Part shown: piece by piece, positions 48,248-59,115 of the stretch | Layout of the letters: every line of letters begins with the position of its first letter | Numbering within the stretch: position 1 is the first letter of the stretch | Assembly (NCBI GenBank): GCA_021234155.1 | Contig: JAJEKV010000006.1 | Span: 4,685,727 to 4,749,726, forward strand | From: Isoetes taiwanensis | Lineage: Eukaryota > Streptophyta > Lycopodiopsida > Isoetales > Isoetaceae | DNA length: 64,000 bases | Direction of reading: 5' to 3' | Notes under the pieces: model-generated | The model's input: the letters and a program-made list of their open reading frames with translations, nothing else | The model's database searches: none | What the model was told of the DNA's origin: nothing | Made by a program: the position numbers and the translations under genes

Positions 48248-49340
48248 TTGGATGTTTTAGTCCACGAAAAAAAGAACACCATTATCGAACAAAACCATAC
48301 CTCCACAAATCCACATGTAGGATTCTTTGAAAGCGGGACATGTAGACCTACCAAAACGATGTTTTCAGCGATGGACCAAAAACCGGTGAGTGTGTCATTT
48401 ACCTCTCGGCAAGCGGAAGTCTTTGCAACAAATAAGGAAGTATCACGGGACATCACGGGATCTTCCCTATGCACAAATTTATATGCAACACCTCATGGGT
48501 TACAATCAATTCGTGCTCTTACGGATAACAAGGCGGTCCCCACAGTGTTGAGAGATAGCCCTCTTGTCAACTCTCAACTCTCTGCCTGCATGCGGGATGG
48601 TTGGTGTAAAGCTCTTGATCCGGCCCTTGTCGGTGAATTCGGGGCGGGGCTCGGCAACCCCCACGGGCATGGTTCCCTCTCCTATATGCTTCCCGGGTGT
48701 TCCTCCACGCCCGGGGTTCGACTTTCGATTGGCGTCTCCCCTTTTGGACAAAAGGTCATGGATGGCCATCTTTGGATGGACTCCACCTCGGATCTCGGCC
48801 GATCTCCGGTGGGATCCCGTTTTTTTCGCCCGCTCCCATTGGGAGGAGGGTGCCACTCTTGATAACACCACGGTGGATCTATATTGCTAATGGCGTGGTT
48901 GGCAGCGCCTGCGATGCGCTACATGGTCTTGACACCTTCTTGCGGAATGCGCCACCTCACCCGGATCCTTGATCCACCTTCAAAGCGGGTTTTGTGCTGC
49001 TCTAAAATGCATCTTGCTTTCGGCTCGCCAAATCGGCGGCGTCCCATTTTTTTTCAATCCGAATGCCGGTCGGTGCCGGCCTCAGTTTAATACGCTCATG
49101 GAATGTCGGTTTGTTTCTTAGGCGCCCATCGCCCCTTGAAGACATGGTGCGATCTCGTTTTCTCATTGATGCAGATCCCCTTGGCCTCAACACTCCTCTT
49201 GCTCTTCAAACCGCCCCGGGGATCTCATTGGCGGTACCATAATGGTGCCCGTCCTCATTCCGTGAGGATCACTTTTCAGACGGATGGCTTCCGCCCTCGA
49301 AACTCTTCCTCCTTTTCTTCACTTTCGAGTGTGTCGTTTG
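48248..49340 (+). pseudogene. GC-rich broken reading region before the 3' LTR
   Basis: Overlapping open stretches up to 204 codons in the same GC-rich style as gag-pol, for example SFTSRQAEVFATNKEVSRDI (48395) and FGQKVMDGHLWMDSTSDLGR (48740). Frames change often. No family recognised. It may be the end of the second reading region, displaced from 37640 by the AT-rich insertions and repeats between. Confidence 0.35.
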
Positions 49341-49350
49341 GTGGGGGGAG
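49341..49350 (+). promoter_or_regulatory. Polypurine tract
   Basis: GTGGGGGGAG sits directly before the 3' LTR start. This is the usual primer site for second-strand DNA synthesis in LTR retrotransposons. Confidence 0.7.
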
Positions 49351-49942
49351 TGTTAGTCTGTGCCTCGATCTGAGGACTATTCATGCATCTGACGGACCAA
49401 GTCAAGCTCAAGGATCCTGAGCGAGCCGCAGGTCCATCGTCCAAGGCCCAGCCGAAGACCAAGCCCATGAGACCCGCCCAGTCAAAGCTGCGTCCCCACA
49501 ACAAGAAGCCGCTTCGGACAAGTGTGATGGCCCGTCACCCCAGCCAGCGTCGTCGGCGTGATTCTAGGCACTTCAAGAGGCACCGCCAACATTCCTGCAC
49601 AAATCAGGCCTCCTTCGAGAGTCGGCAGAGATCGGTCGAGTGTCTATATTGGGCCAAAGGCCATTGTACTATATATATGAGTAGAGCTAGCACATGAGTA
49701 GAGGCGAGTTTTTGAGTTTTGTCTCTTTTTGGTCTTCTCTCGATTGCGAGAGCTCATGTATGTTCATCATTGATATCAAGGAAGCTTATCATTTTCCTCT
49801 CATTGTTCTCCTTTGTTCTGTTTTTCTTCTTCTTGTTCTTTTCTTGCAAATCCCGCGTGACATAGTCCCCGGTTCTCTGTTAGATCAAGGGTCCTCCACG
49901 GAGGCTGTCTTCTGCGGCGTTCCCGAACCCAGACCCCAAACA
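49351..49942 (+). repeat. 3' LTR
   Basis: 592 bp, TGTTAG...AACA, followed by the ATAAG target copy. From TCGGTCGAGTGTCTATATTG onward it is nearly identical to the 5' LTR. Before that it differs by many short indels. Confidence 0.9.
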
Positions 49943-50812
49943 ATAAGTATCTAGATGCATTGTCCTCTTTCTGCAATGTCAAGTATGCATGTAAATCTAG
50001 CTAAAACAAAAGTCGTAGTTTTCGGAGCGTCAAAAGTTGATCATTTTAAGTTGTATTATAAAGATGAGTTAGTGGAAGTTACATATCATTACAAATATAT
50101 CGGTTTGGTGGTAGATAAAAGCCCCAATTGGAATCAGGCAATAGACTAGAAAATTAATGCAGGGGTTAAAGCCTTATATGCAATGTAGCGTCACTGTGTA
50201 AGGGCTGAAATTTGGAATTTCAGCATGAAAAAAATGCTATACAGTACATTGGTAAGATCTGTCATATTGTACGATTGTGGAATTTGGGGTCAGGGTTAGC
50301 TTTTGATACGTGGAAGAAGGTAGTAAAGTACAAAAGTGGTTTCTCAGAACAGAGTTAGGCGTCAAGGTGCAAACGCCATATGATATGATGCTAGTTGAGT
50401 CTGGAATGTTAACACTTGAAGCAGAGGCCTTGTGTAGAACACTCAAGTATGTCCATAAAATTCTATATACTTTGCCGAGTAATAGTTTGCCCAAGATGGC
50501 TTTGGAGGAGACACGTGCTAAAGGTTGGATTGCGGAGGTGGAATTATGGATGGCATACACTTACAGAGTTTTTTAGCCTTCCAGGCATAACTATGGGACG
50601 ATATATAGGGGATGTAATGGATTGCAAAGAAAAAAAACTTAAAATATTGAATATAGTTGAACTGGGTGAGTTGGATGAGGGAGGGACTAATGCATTTCCA
50701 TGTGAGGATGCATTAGATGAATGGTTGTATGGATGATGTGCTTGTGGGATGTCTTATAGACCTGAAGGTCTCACAGACATAATAAATACACTTTCATTTC
50801 ATTCCCTCCCTC
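49943..50812 (+). mobile_element. LINE A, 3' part
   Basis: After the ATAAG duplication the LINE frame continues YLDALSSFCNV. After a one-base shift come VNLAKTKVVVFGASKVDHFK, YKYIGLVVDKSPNWN and a stretch with two in-frame TAG codons where the sister copy LINE B has sense codons (ALYAM-stop-RHCV against ALYAMQRKCV). QTPYDMMLVESGML and MALEETRAKGW follow in other frames. It ends with the 3' hairpin, AATAAATACAC and a TTTCA-type tail running into a CT-rich stretch. Confidence 0.85.
50751..50778 (+). other. LINE 3' two-stem hairpin (A)
   Basis: Outer stem GTCT/AGAC; inner stem AGACC/GGTCT with a TGAA loop. Compare 25083-25113. Confidence 0.7.
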
Positions 50813-50834
50813 CTTCCCTCCCTCCCTCTCTCTC

Positions 50835-51985
50835 TCTCATCTACTTTTGTGGACTTCAGCAAGGCCTTCGACATGGTGAACAGGAAGAACTTGTGGGACA
50901 GGATGGTGGATCTAAACATACCAATTGAGCTTAGACATGCTGTGGGGGTACTTTATGCGAAAGTTCTTGTGCAATTATCATCTCCTTTTGTAGAGATATG
51001 TGATGAGACAATAGAAAGTAATATGGGAGTGAAACAGGGATGTCCAATATCACCCACTTTGTTTGGCCTTTTCATAGACCAGCTTGAAGGATGGATACAA
51101 GCGCATGGAGGGGATGGCACACCTCTGAATGAGTATATCCTTATGCTTTACTCTATCTTTGATGATGTAGTGAAGCATAGCGGGGATGCAAAACATTTAG
51201 ATGTGCTTGCAAACTTAGCGATGCTAAGGGTATCTTGAGTAAATTTAGGTAAGACCAAGGCTGTGGTGTTTGGGGCTAATAAGACATGTCATGTTCAACT
51301 ATGTTATAAAGGTCAACAAGTGGAGGTAGTTGAGAATTATAAATATTTAGGTCTGAATGTGGATAAGAGCCCTAACTGGAATCAAACAGTCGAACACAGA
51401 GTAAATGCGGGCCTAAAGGCGTTGTATGCCATGCAAAGAAAATGCGTAAGTGCTGATATCTGGAACTTTGAAATGAAGCGCATGCTCTATAAAGTACTTT
51501 CGTCTGGTTGTTGAGCTATATGGATCTCGCGAAGTCGGGGGCGAGGACTTCGCTAATGACCGGATGGAAAAAAGTGGAAAAGATACAAAAGAAATTTTTC
51601 CATACTGAGCTGGGCACTAAGATGCAAACACCCTATGATATGATGTTGGTGGAATGTGGAATGATGCCACTTGAGCTGAAGCGTTATGCAGACTTTTACG
51701 TTATATTTGCAAGGTTTTGTATGATATGACAATCAACAGCTTGCCAAGACTTGCGCTAGAAGAAACTAGGTATAAAGGGTGGTATGCAGATGTTAGCAGG
51801 TGGCTCATGAAATGGGGAATGAGTCTGCAGGAATTAGAGATGCAGAGGACATCGATAGCTGGGTTAAGGCGAATGTCATATCTAAGTCATGGAATGTGCC
51901 AGCTGTAAAGAAAGAGTATTATAAGGCTCAGATGAATCCAGACCTTCAGGAGGCACAATACCTCAGGCAACCCATATGTAGCAAA
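50835..51985 (+). mobile_element. LINE B, 5' part: reverse transcriptase and C-terminal region
   Basis: STFVDFSKAFDMVNRKNLWD, NIPIELRHAVGVLYAKVLVQ, GVKQGCPISPTLFGLFIDQL, then FDDVV where the YADD box should be (Tyr-Ala lost). Then VENYKYLGLNVDKSPNWNQT and AGLKALYAMQRKCVSADIWN. It starts abruptly after the CT-rich end of LINE A and is closely related to it. The frame breaks at about 51510. The match ends near 51985 and resumes at 54255 after an insert. Confidence 0.85.
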
Positions 51986-52544
51986 ATAACAGGGGGTTTT
52001 TTTTTGTATTTTTATACATTTTTTCCTATGGTTTTCATATGATTTGATGGCGGTATTGCATGAGCTCTACTAATCAGTATTTCTAGAGCGCGCACCATTT
52101 TTTCTTGTTTAAAATGCATTTCCACAATGGTTTAGCCCCCTTTGTTTTTATTTTTCTAATTTTCTTAAGAAATTCTAGGGTTCTATTTTGTATTCTAGGT
52201 CTGCCGGAACGTGGACAAGCAGCAGAGGGCGACTCTACTGCATATTCGATCGACCAGGAGTTCATCTTCTTGCAATTGTTTCTGCATAGATGCTTCTTTC
52301 TACCCTATCTTCATTTCCGTTGAGATGATCTGTGAGATAATTTCATGCATTGAGCTTGCCCGAAAATCTTGCTACATACTGCTATTGGATCATTCTTAAC
52401 AGGCGAAATGTTAAGCTTTGGATAATCGGGGAGGATGGGTTTATGATTGGTTTACGAATACCCTCTGAGGATCTACTTGAGGCTTTATTAGGCTGAGCCT
52501 TTCTTATGGCCGTAATGGTTGGTAAAGGAGATGAAATGATGGCA

Positions 52545-52598
52545 TATCGAGCAGAGCTGTTATGTGACCTCGGCCCTTCTTTCATCAAAGCTAGCCAG
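52545..52598 (+). CDS. ABC1-type (atypical) kinase exon fragment
   Basis: The frame reads AELLCDLGPSFIKASQ and ends exactly at a CAG|GTAAGT splice donor. The block L-G-P-x-F-I-K-x-G-Q is the signature start of the ABC1/ADCK kinase domain; plant plastid members read L-L-C-D-L-G-P-S-F-I-K-A-G-Q. The usual Gly before Gln is Ser here. The next exon (expected L-A-N-R-P-D) is not found nearby, so this is a lone fragment. Members regulate quinone metabolism in plastids and mitochondria. Confidence 0.75.
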
Positions 52599-52673
52599 GT
52601 AAGTCAACTAAAATATATTACTTTGGGAAGGAGAGGAACACTTGTTGTAAACCAGGGCTTCTCAAAAGTTGTA

Positions 52674-52721
52674 CTGAGCAATGCGCATCTCAATTTCTAT
52701 GCCTAATGCGGTAATTTGAAA
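52674..52721 (+). repeat. 48 bp direct repeat, copy 1
   Basis: CTGAGCAATGCGCATCTCAA to TTTGAAA; the second copy at 52933-52980 has a few changes. Offset 259 bases. Confidence 0.8.
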
Positions 52722-52811
52722 TGTTAATCTTTCATCATTTTGGTTTCTCCTTTTTGCTAGATATTGCACCGGATCACGATAATTTGGTTTTACGCATTTT
52801 TTTGCAGCCGG

Positions 52812-52938
52812 GATCTTTGTGCAATTGTTCCAGAAAATTATTAGAGAAGGTATGGCTCCAAATGATGTCATTAATATTGATGCTTGTGATTCTAGAAAAG
52901 AGAAGATAATTCATGCTTGTAGTAAAGAAGGGCTGAGC
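52812..52938 (+). CDS. Possible PPR-protein fragment
   Basis: After TTTGCAG the frame reads GIFVQLFQKIIREGMAPNDV, then IIHACSKEGLS. This resembles the plant pentatricopeptide pattern L-F-x-x-M-x-x-x-G-x-x-P-N-D-V...L-x-A-C-S-x-x-G-L, but the spacing is shorter than 35 residues. Weak match; captured DNA. Confidence 0.35.
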
Positions 52939-52980
52939 AATGCGCATCTCAATTTCTATGTCTAATGCAGTAGTTTGAAA
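52933..52980 (+). repeat. 48 bp direct repeat, copy 2
   Basis: Second copy of 52674-52721. Confidence 0.8.
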
Positions 52981-54254
52981 GGTGGGTATCAGGTCTTTCT
53001 CTAGATGATGGAGAGGAATGTGAGTCGTAGGCCATAGAAGTCATGGAAAAGGTTTACTACTGCAAAGAAGCTCTTAGGCCTATAGTGCAAGTTGAAGGTT
53101 TAAGGTTAACTTCATCAGTATCATTGGATGCACATGCTATTTTTGCAACATGCTATTTTTGCAACACTGGAAAATGGAAGAGGAATCCATGCTCTAATGT
53201 CTCACATGAACCGGGCATGTTTGCTTTGTGATATGCTCATAAGAAACTTTACAGCATAGAGTGCGTGTTTTTTAAAGATGTCGAAAGATATTGCTATCTG
53301 ACTGACCACTTGAAGTCATTCCCGGTATGTCTGAAACCAGAAGATTTAGAGAGAATCCTTTTCTTTGGCCATAATGAAGAAACAAAGCTCCATTGTTATC
53401 TCAGGCCTGTTACTATACAATGGCTGCTTTATGCCCGACTCCCTTGAAGTTTTCTAGCAGAAATGGAGTTCTCCCATTCAAGAAGACCTGCAGGAGCAAC
53501 AACTTTGATGAAAGTGCTTCAAACTTGTCAATGCCAAATTGTAAACAACTTTATCGGTTGAACTGGGCATCTTTTGGCATATGGGACAGCCCGTGGTGAT
53601 TCGGTCGGATCATTCCATATTTGTTGTAGATCTTGCACCGGATGTTACAGTTATGTGAGCACATGTTATCATATGCACTAGCATATGCATGACAATGTGC
53701 AGTTTACAATAGAAGATAGAAGGGGGTATTTTAAACTATTTTGACAGTTGATTCTCTTTAACTAGTAGTACTGGATTTATATTGGGCCCATGGCCCCTTT
53801 CAGTAAACCTTATGATTTGCCCATTTTATAAGAATGTGTTTGCGTATATTTGGGCGGCTCTTAATGAAAATAATTTGTTTGTGTTGATGTTATTGTGCTT
53901 TTTAGTAATTAATGTTTAGACCCATAAAGTTTTCCTATGTTTGCTTTAGTTAGGGCCCGAAGGGCCCAAAATTTTTTTTAATATAACAATCAACACACAA
54001 CTACCATTGACATTATTAACATAAACCATTGCATGTAATACATTTAAATTAAAATCCCCCTTAAACCCCCTTTAGTTTGGGTGCATATTCACACGGGGGG
54101 TTACGTAGGGCAGCGAGAGCCCCAAAAATATATTTACAATACATGTACAAAATTAACACCATTAAGTACATTCTCTCAAACCTTATAGTATTTTACAAAC
54201 TTTAATATACAGTATACAAAAGTTTGTACATGCATACCCCACAAACGAGGATCG

Positions 54255-54720
54255 CTATGTACGGTCCAGATCTTGGAATAAAGGGCAAATATGCCCATCC
54301 CACAGCTCACACAGACTCGGTGTGGAGGTTGGGAGATGGGCAGACATTGCGCATGAGCTGAGGCATTGCAAAATCTGTGATGAGGGAGTGGTGGAGGATG
54401 AAGCACACGTTCTGCTGTCATGCCGCGCCTACTCTGACATAAGAGCGAGATATGGAATTAGTGCCACTTCACTTCATGATTTTTTTCTGCATCCAGGTTC
54501 GAGTATGGGAGGGTGTATCGTGGACATCCTCAAACATAGAGAGGAAAGATTGAAACAACAAAAAGCAGAAGAGATAGAGATAGAGGAGCCCAGTGTGTTA
54601 TTTTCAGAGGATGCACTGGATGATATATTCTATAACTTTGAATGTAATATGTAAACGTCTCATAGACCTGGCAGTCTCGAAGACGCAATAACAAATTTCA
54701 TTTCATTTCATTTCTCGTTT
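54255..54720 (+). mobile_element. LINE B, 3' part with CCHC motif and TTTCA tail
   Basis: LGVEVGRWADIAHELRHCKI then CDEGVVEDEAHVLLSC gives C-x2-C-x8-H-x4-C, the usual C-terminal zinc-knuckle-like motif of L1-type ORF2. SEDALDDIFYNFECNM ends the frame, much like SEDALDEWL in LINE A. The 3' hairpin and three or four TTTCA tail units follow (to about 54713). Confidence 0.85.
54656..54685 (+). other. LINE 3' two-stem hairpin (B)
   Basis: Outer stem CGTCT/AGACG; inner stem AGACC/AGTCT with one mismatch. Compare 25083-25113. Confidence 0.7.
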
Positions 54721-55900
54721 CTTTACATGAGCATCCGAGTACTATTGTTGTACAGCCCTTTATGTTTCCAACATATCCTTATAGCTTCAAGTCTACATAC
54801 CTTGCATTACATTCAACTTTACCAGCTCTGTCTCGACGCTCTCCCAAGGTATATGCAACCATTTTTATTAAACCAAAGTGTCACTTAACATTGTAGCACC
54901 ATCCCAACAAACTCTTGTATCTTTTTACTTCGATAGTCAATAAGGAAAAAATATCTTGATTTATGACAATTTCATAAGGCAACTTAGCATGGTATATAAC
55001 CATGCTCGTGCTAAAAAATCCGCTCCCTTATGTACTACAAGGTTCCTGCTTTCCAACGAAAAACCACCGTCATAGGTACCAATATGTCCTTATGGCCTAG
55101 TACTTTTATTTGGCACAACCTACCTCGTTCTTTCCCTCTGGCCTTTTAAATTACATGGCCTTTCTACACCATTCCAAATTTCCCTTATACTACTTTGGTA
55201 CCGTCTTGATTGTTAGTCACTATCCTCAAGTCAATAGGTCAACCGAAGAAGAGAGAGGGAACCAGCATGTACATGGGCACATCTCATACTCTTGATCATT
55301 ACTACTTCTCTATCATAAACTAGAGTTCCAAATATGGCACTCTCCATTGCTATAAGATCTCTTTCCACTTCAGCTCATGTTGCAATCCTACACGAAGCAC
55401 ATTGCCATTCTAATCAACTTTCACAATATAGATGAATTTAATTTTCCTATTAGACATCCACAATAGCTCAAATAATCTTTCAAATTGTTATGATTTATAT
55501 ATCTCACATCATTCCATATGTTCCCAATTCTTGATCAATTTAGTTTGTAAAAATCACTTCTTATACCCTTCACAAATATGGGAATCTTTTATAAATCCTC
55601 CAAACATAGTGATGATGATTAATTTGTCACATTTCTTGCCTCTTTGATCATAATAATATCAAATAATATCAAGCATACTTACCCTTAGCTTAAAATTTGT
55701 CTGGAAACTACACTGCTATGATATAAGCATAGCCTATTTGAAGCCATCTCAATACCACTGAATTTCACTTTTATTGTTCTCAAAAGCAACTTCCACAAAC
55801 TAGTGCATGATCTACTTTGTTTACGATCGACCACTAGATCTCTGATTATAGAAATTTGTAGCAATCTTAAATTCCATACCTCCACCATTACCATGGCTCA
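54721..55900. other. Intergenic AT-rich sequence, no supported gene
   Basis: No motif, RNA structure or long frame on either strand. Short homopolymer-rich open stretches only. Confidence 0.5.
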
Positions 55901-55904
55901 TTAT

Positions 55905-56100
55905 TATCTCCACCCACTGGGTGATGGCATTATTTTTCCACCCTTTAGGTGATGCTATTTTATTTTCCACCTAGTGATGCAACTTTTCCACCCGTTGGGT
56001 GATGCTATTTTATTTTCCACTCGCTGGGTGAGTATATTTTCCATCCATTGGGTGCTGCTATTTTTTCTTTCTTCCACTCGATGGTGATGCTATTTTTTGG
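55905..56100 (+). repeat. Tandem repeat of about 35 bp
   Basis: Five to six diverged units of CCACCCGTTGGGTGATGCTA followed by TTTTATTTT. CCACC and GGGTG in each unit give small hairpins. Confidence 0.85.
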
Positions 56101-56860
56101 TACTAATATCTCACGGATGCTTATGATTTGTTGGGTTTTTATTTTCTCTTTAGGTGGTCCCTCGCCCGTGGTGCAGATTCTTTTTTTATTTTCTTAATGG
56201 GTATTTTCCATGTGTTTTGTTTTGTCATGGTCAAGAAATCACGTGGATCTAGTTCGTGTACAATCGACTTCCATATATTTATCTTCTGTATTTGGCCATC
56301 TTCGAGGTCATTGGCGACAACTCATATATTTATCTTTTGTCTTCGGGGCATCCTTGGCGACATTTTCTCATTAGGGTTTTCCTCGACAACCCAAAAGGGC
56401 AGGTTTTTTTTATCCCGATGAGGAGTTGTCGCCACTGCCCACCTACGCATATATTTCAATGGTCAGCTCCCCACTCATTTTCCTCAAATATTATACACTT
56501 CTACTGTGATGAATGGCAAGCCTATCTATTTTTCTGTATCCCTTGCGACTCCCTTACCAAAATGTCCATATGCTGCAGGTGCCTAAGACCAATTTTATCA
56601 CAAGCTCAGAGTTTGCAGAAGAATATACAAATGTTTAATGCATATTTCCAAAATAGTGAAGGTAAATACGTCAAATCAACGAAGATCCATTTTTTTGCAA
56701 ATGATGTTGATTTTTTTATATCAATGTACTATTTGGACAAACAATGAAAATGATGCAAGGAATCATAAATTCAAACAATACAGTTGTGCTTATGTACATC
56801 GATAAATGATGGACTAGACCGCATTATTAGGGAGGGGGTTTTTGGAAATAAACCCCCTGG
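56101..56860. other. No supported gene; ends in a G/C hairpin
   Basis: T-rich open frames up to 163 codons show no family signature. At 56832-56860 AGGGGGTTT and AAACCCCCT form an inverted pair directly before the recognisable start of LINE C2. Confidence 0.45.
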
Positions 56861-56867
56861 CGGTGTC

Positions 56868-58275
56868 ACATGCAGCCCGAGCCAATGCGATTAAGCCACG
56901 TAAATGTCCACGAGGCGAAATTTTTTTGTTGTATAGAGGACATGCAGTGTCACCTGGATGCTCTTGACACTTTTTGCCAATTCACTGGCATGCGAGTTAA
57001 CTTGGCCAAAACTAGGGTGCGGCTAGTTGCATCGTCCCGTCAGCCAAGGCTTCCCACCTTCACTTACCAGGGGCAAGAGGTAGAGGTGGCTCCGACCTAC
57101 AAGTACTTGGGGATTGAGTTCTCAACTACCACCCATTGGGATCACGGCTGCTCGGGTTGCGGGTCCGCGGCGGGTTGGAAAGCACCATATGCCATGCGAA
57201 CAAATGACCACAAAGCGGTTATGCGCTGGGGCCACCGATCACATTTGTTTCGGGCCTTGGTTGAGCCGGTCCTTTTGTATGGGGCAGAAGTGTGGGGGAA
57301 GGTGATATCCCTCAACACACGGAATGACCTCGGCAGTGCGAGAAGGCCTTCTTGGCACGGGCCCCGGGGGTGAAGTCCACGCCCGTGCCGGATCCTACTC
57401 CAGGAGGCAGGCTTTCTACCCCTTCAATCGGCCGCATTGGAGCGCCATATCGTTTACTTCCAAAGGTGGTCGCTATGCGATACACGCTTGCCCCATCTTG
57501 CTTTGGCCCGCGGCAATGGGTCCCCAACGCTGAAATCTGGCGGAAAGACAAGCAAGCTCGGTGGTTCTCCACCCGGGGCATGCAAAAACAAGCGGATCGT
57601 CGAGATCGGGACAAAGAAAGATCGCGATGCACTTAAACCGCACCTAGATGCTACTTTCCTTCGCAAGCTCGGGATCGCGAGGCTCGGCGCCGCGTTAAGC
57701 CGGCACACTATCGGCCAGCAAGTCAATCCTAGGCTCACAAGAGGCCCACAAGACTTGTACACCCGGTGCCCATGAAGAAGCGGACTTATAGCTTCCATTC
57801 GCGACGGGTGCACATCATCCGTATTGAAGCGGGCATTGGGCTCGGGAAGCACGAGAGCAAAGGCTTTGCCGGTGTTGCCACCGAGCGATTGAGGATGAAT
57901 GTCATACCCTCCGGATCCGCGCCCGAAGATTTGCCCATATCCCAGAGAGGTATGTTCGACTACTAGTGCACGGCCGGCCGTTGCATCGAGTTATTGACTA
58001 CTGGCGTCGGTGGGTTTGTTGGGGTCATACCTCCGAGGAGGTTATGGATGCACGGACTTCGTTGTGTCCTACGGGACGATCTTGAACTGTCCTATGCAAT
58101 TGTACAGTCTGCCAGCATGCTTATTACTGCTAAGATTTTTCCCTCGAAAACCCTTCGGGGCGGGGGTTTTTTAATCCTGACAGTAATACGCTTGCTGCTC
58201 TCTTTTTGTTTGGGTCCCATAGGCCAATTGGTCTCCGTGGACGCTAAAAACCTATTCTATTCTATTCTTTCCTTT
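56868..58275 (+). mobile_element. LINE C2, 5'-truncated, TATTC tail
   Basis: DMQCHLDALDTFCQFTGMRV, VAPTYKYLGIEFSTTTHWDH, SHLFRALVEPVLLYGAEVWG: the same ORF2 region as LINE C1 at 23785, with small indels. Later parts (RIGAPYRLLPKVV, IGQQVNPRLTRGPQDLYTR) are the C-terminal region. The 3' untranslated part has the CGAAAACCC ... GGGGTTTTTTAA hairpin also seen in C1 and C3, the terminal two-stem hairpin, and three or four TATTC units. Confidence 0.85.
58214..58242 (+). other. LINE 3' two-stem hairpin (C2)
   Basis: Outer stem GTCC/GGAC, a compensated change from GTCT/AGAC; inner stem AGGCC/GGTCT. Compare 25083-25113. Confidence 0.75.
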
Positions 58276-59115
58276 TGTTCTCTTCCAGCGAGCGAATGAG
58301 TGATGGATATGGTGCAGTAAATGTTTTGCTTGCAACTGCACTAGGTGATGTTTTCTTGTATATTTTGTGACGGATTTGGTGGCGTCCCCAAAGCATAACC
58401 TGTCTTTCCATACGTTTTTTGTTGCAAAATCCATCTGTTAAGCGGCTATGACAAATTTTCTTTCTTTTGTGGGATGCCAAGGTCTTGCATTCTGCTTTTA
58501 CATTATATCTTTGTGGATTTGCAACAAAGGATGAAACGGAGATGGCAAGCAACAAGAAATTTTTCTTCATGGACACAGTTCTCTAGCAAAGTAATGTATC
58601 ACCAACAGGGCAGTAGATGAAAGCTTGGTTTCAGAAGGGCAATAGACGAAAGTTGGGCATTGGCAGAGGTAGAAACCCTAGCTACTATAGCTGAAAGCTC
58701 AGAGGAAAAATATTGGAATATTGGAAAGGAGGGCACACTGGGGTCTTATGATTATGGCGAAATGTCTGCATGTCAAATTTTGGCGAAACCTATTTTGAAT
58801 GGTCATTTGGTGGCTCCGCTTAGATAGCACCACTTGATAGTTTACTGTTTTGAAAAAAAGGATAAAAAATAAGAAAATTCAACTTTGTGGACATTTATGA
58901 AATAACAAACCAAACCTTGATAAGTCGCATTAATTAAAGTGGGTCACATCCTGATGTTTGGGTCTCAGACTGAAAATGGAACTCATACTAAAAAAAAAAA
59001 AAATTGAATTGAATGCTTGAATAGAATTACACATTATACACCAAGAACCGAGTCACTTATTTTCCTCATAAATTTTACAAACCACGAGTTGAGAAAGTTT
59101 TCAAGCCTCTCAACA
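58276..59115. other. Intergenic sequence, no supported gene
   Basis: AT-rich; open frames are short and without motifs on either strand. Confidence 0.45.

Larger units (their letters stand above)
27937..49942 (+). mobile_element. 22,006 bp Ty3-type LTR retrotransposon nested in LINE A
   Basis: Two similar LTRs (27937-28526 and 49351-49942) start TGTTAG and end AACA. The flanks carry the 5 bp duplication ATAAG (27932-27936 and 49943-49947). A purine run (GTGGGGGGAG) precedes the 3' LTR. Domain order after the 5' LTR is gag, protease, reverse transcriptase, RNase H and integrase, which is Ty3/gypsy. No chromodomain is seen after integrase. The long region after pol, with extra reading frames and tandem repeats, is like the plant Tat group (Ogre, Grande, Retand), some of which also exceed 20 kb. 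Gag-pol is broken in many places, so the copy is defective. No usual primer-binding site (starting TGG) is visible just after the 5' LTR. Confidence 0.85.
51986..54254. mobile_element. 2.3 kb insertion in LINE B carrying exon-like fragments
   Basis: This block separates two parts of one LINE. Neither end shows clear inverted repeats or a target duplication that I can read. It begins near a GGGGGTTTTTTTTT run and ends in AT-rich sequence after CACGGGGGGTTACG. It holds an ABC1-kinase exon, a possible PPR fragment and a short direct repeat, so it resembles a Helitron or Pack-type element with captured DNA. The class is undecided. Confidence 0.5.

Noticed and set aside
48506-48871. 121-codon minus-strand frame
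   Set aside because: Shadow of the GC-rich plus-strand reading region; no motif.
57958-57985. Helitron end (CTAGTGCACGGCCGGCCG)
   Set aside because: It lies inside the 3' untranslated part of LINE C2, and the palindrome is a plain CGGCCGGCCG without the usual stem-loop spacing.
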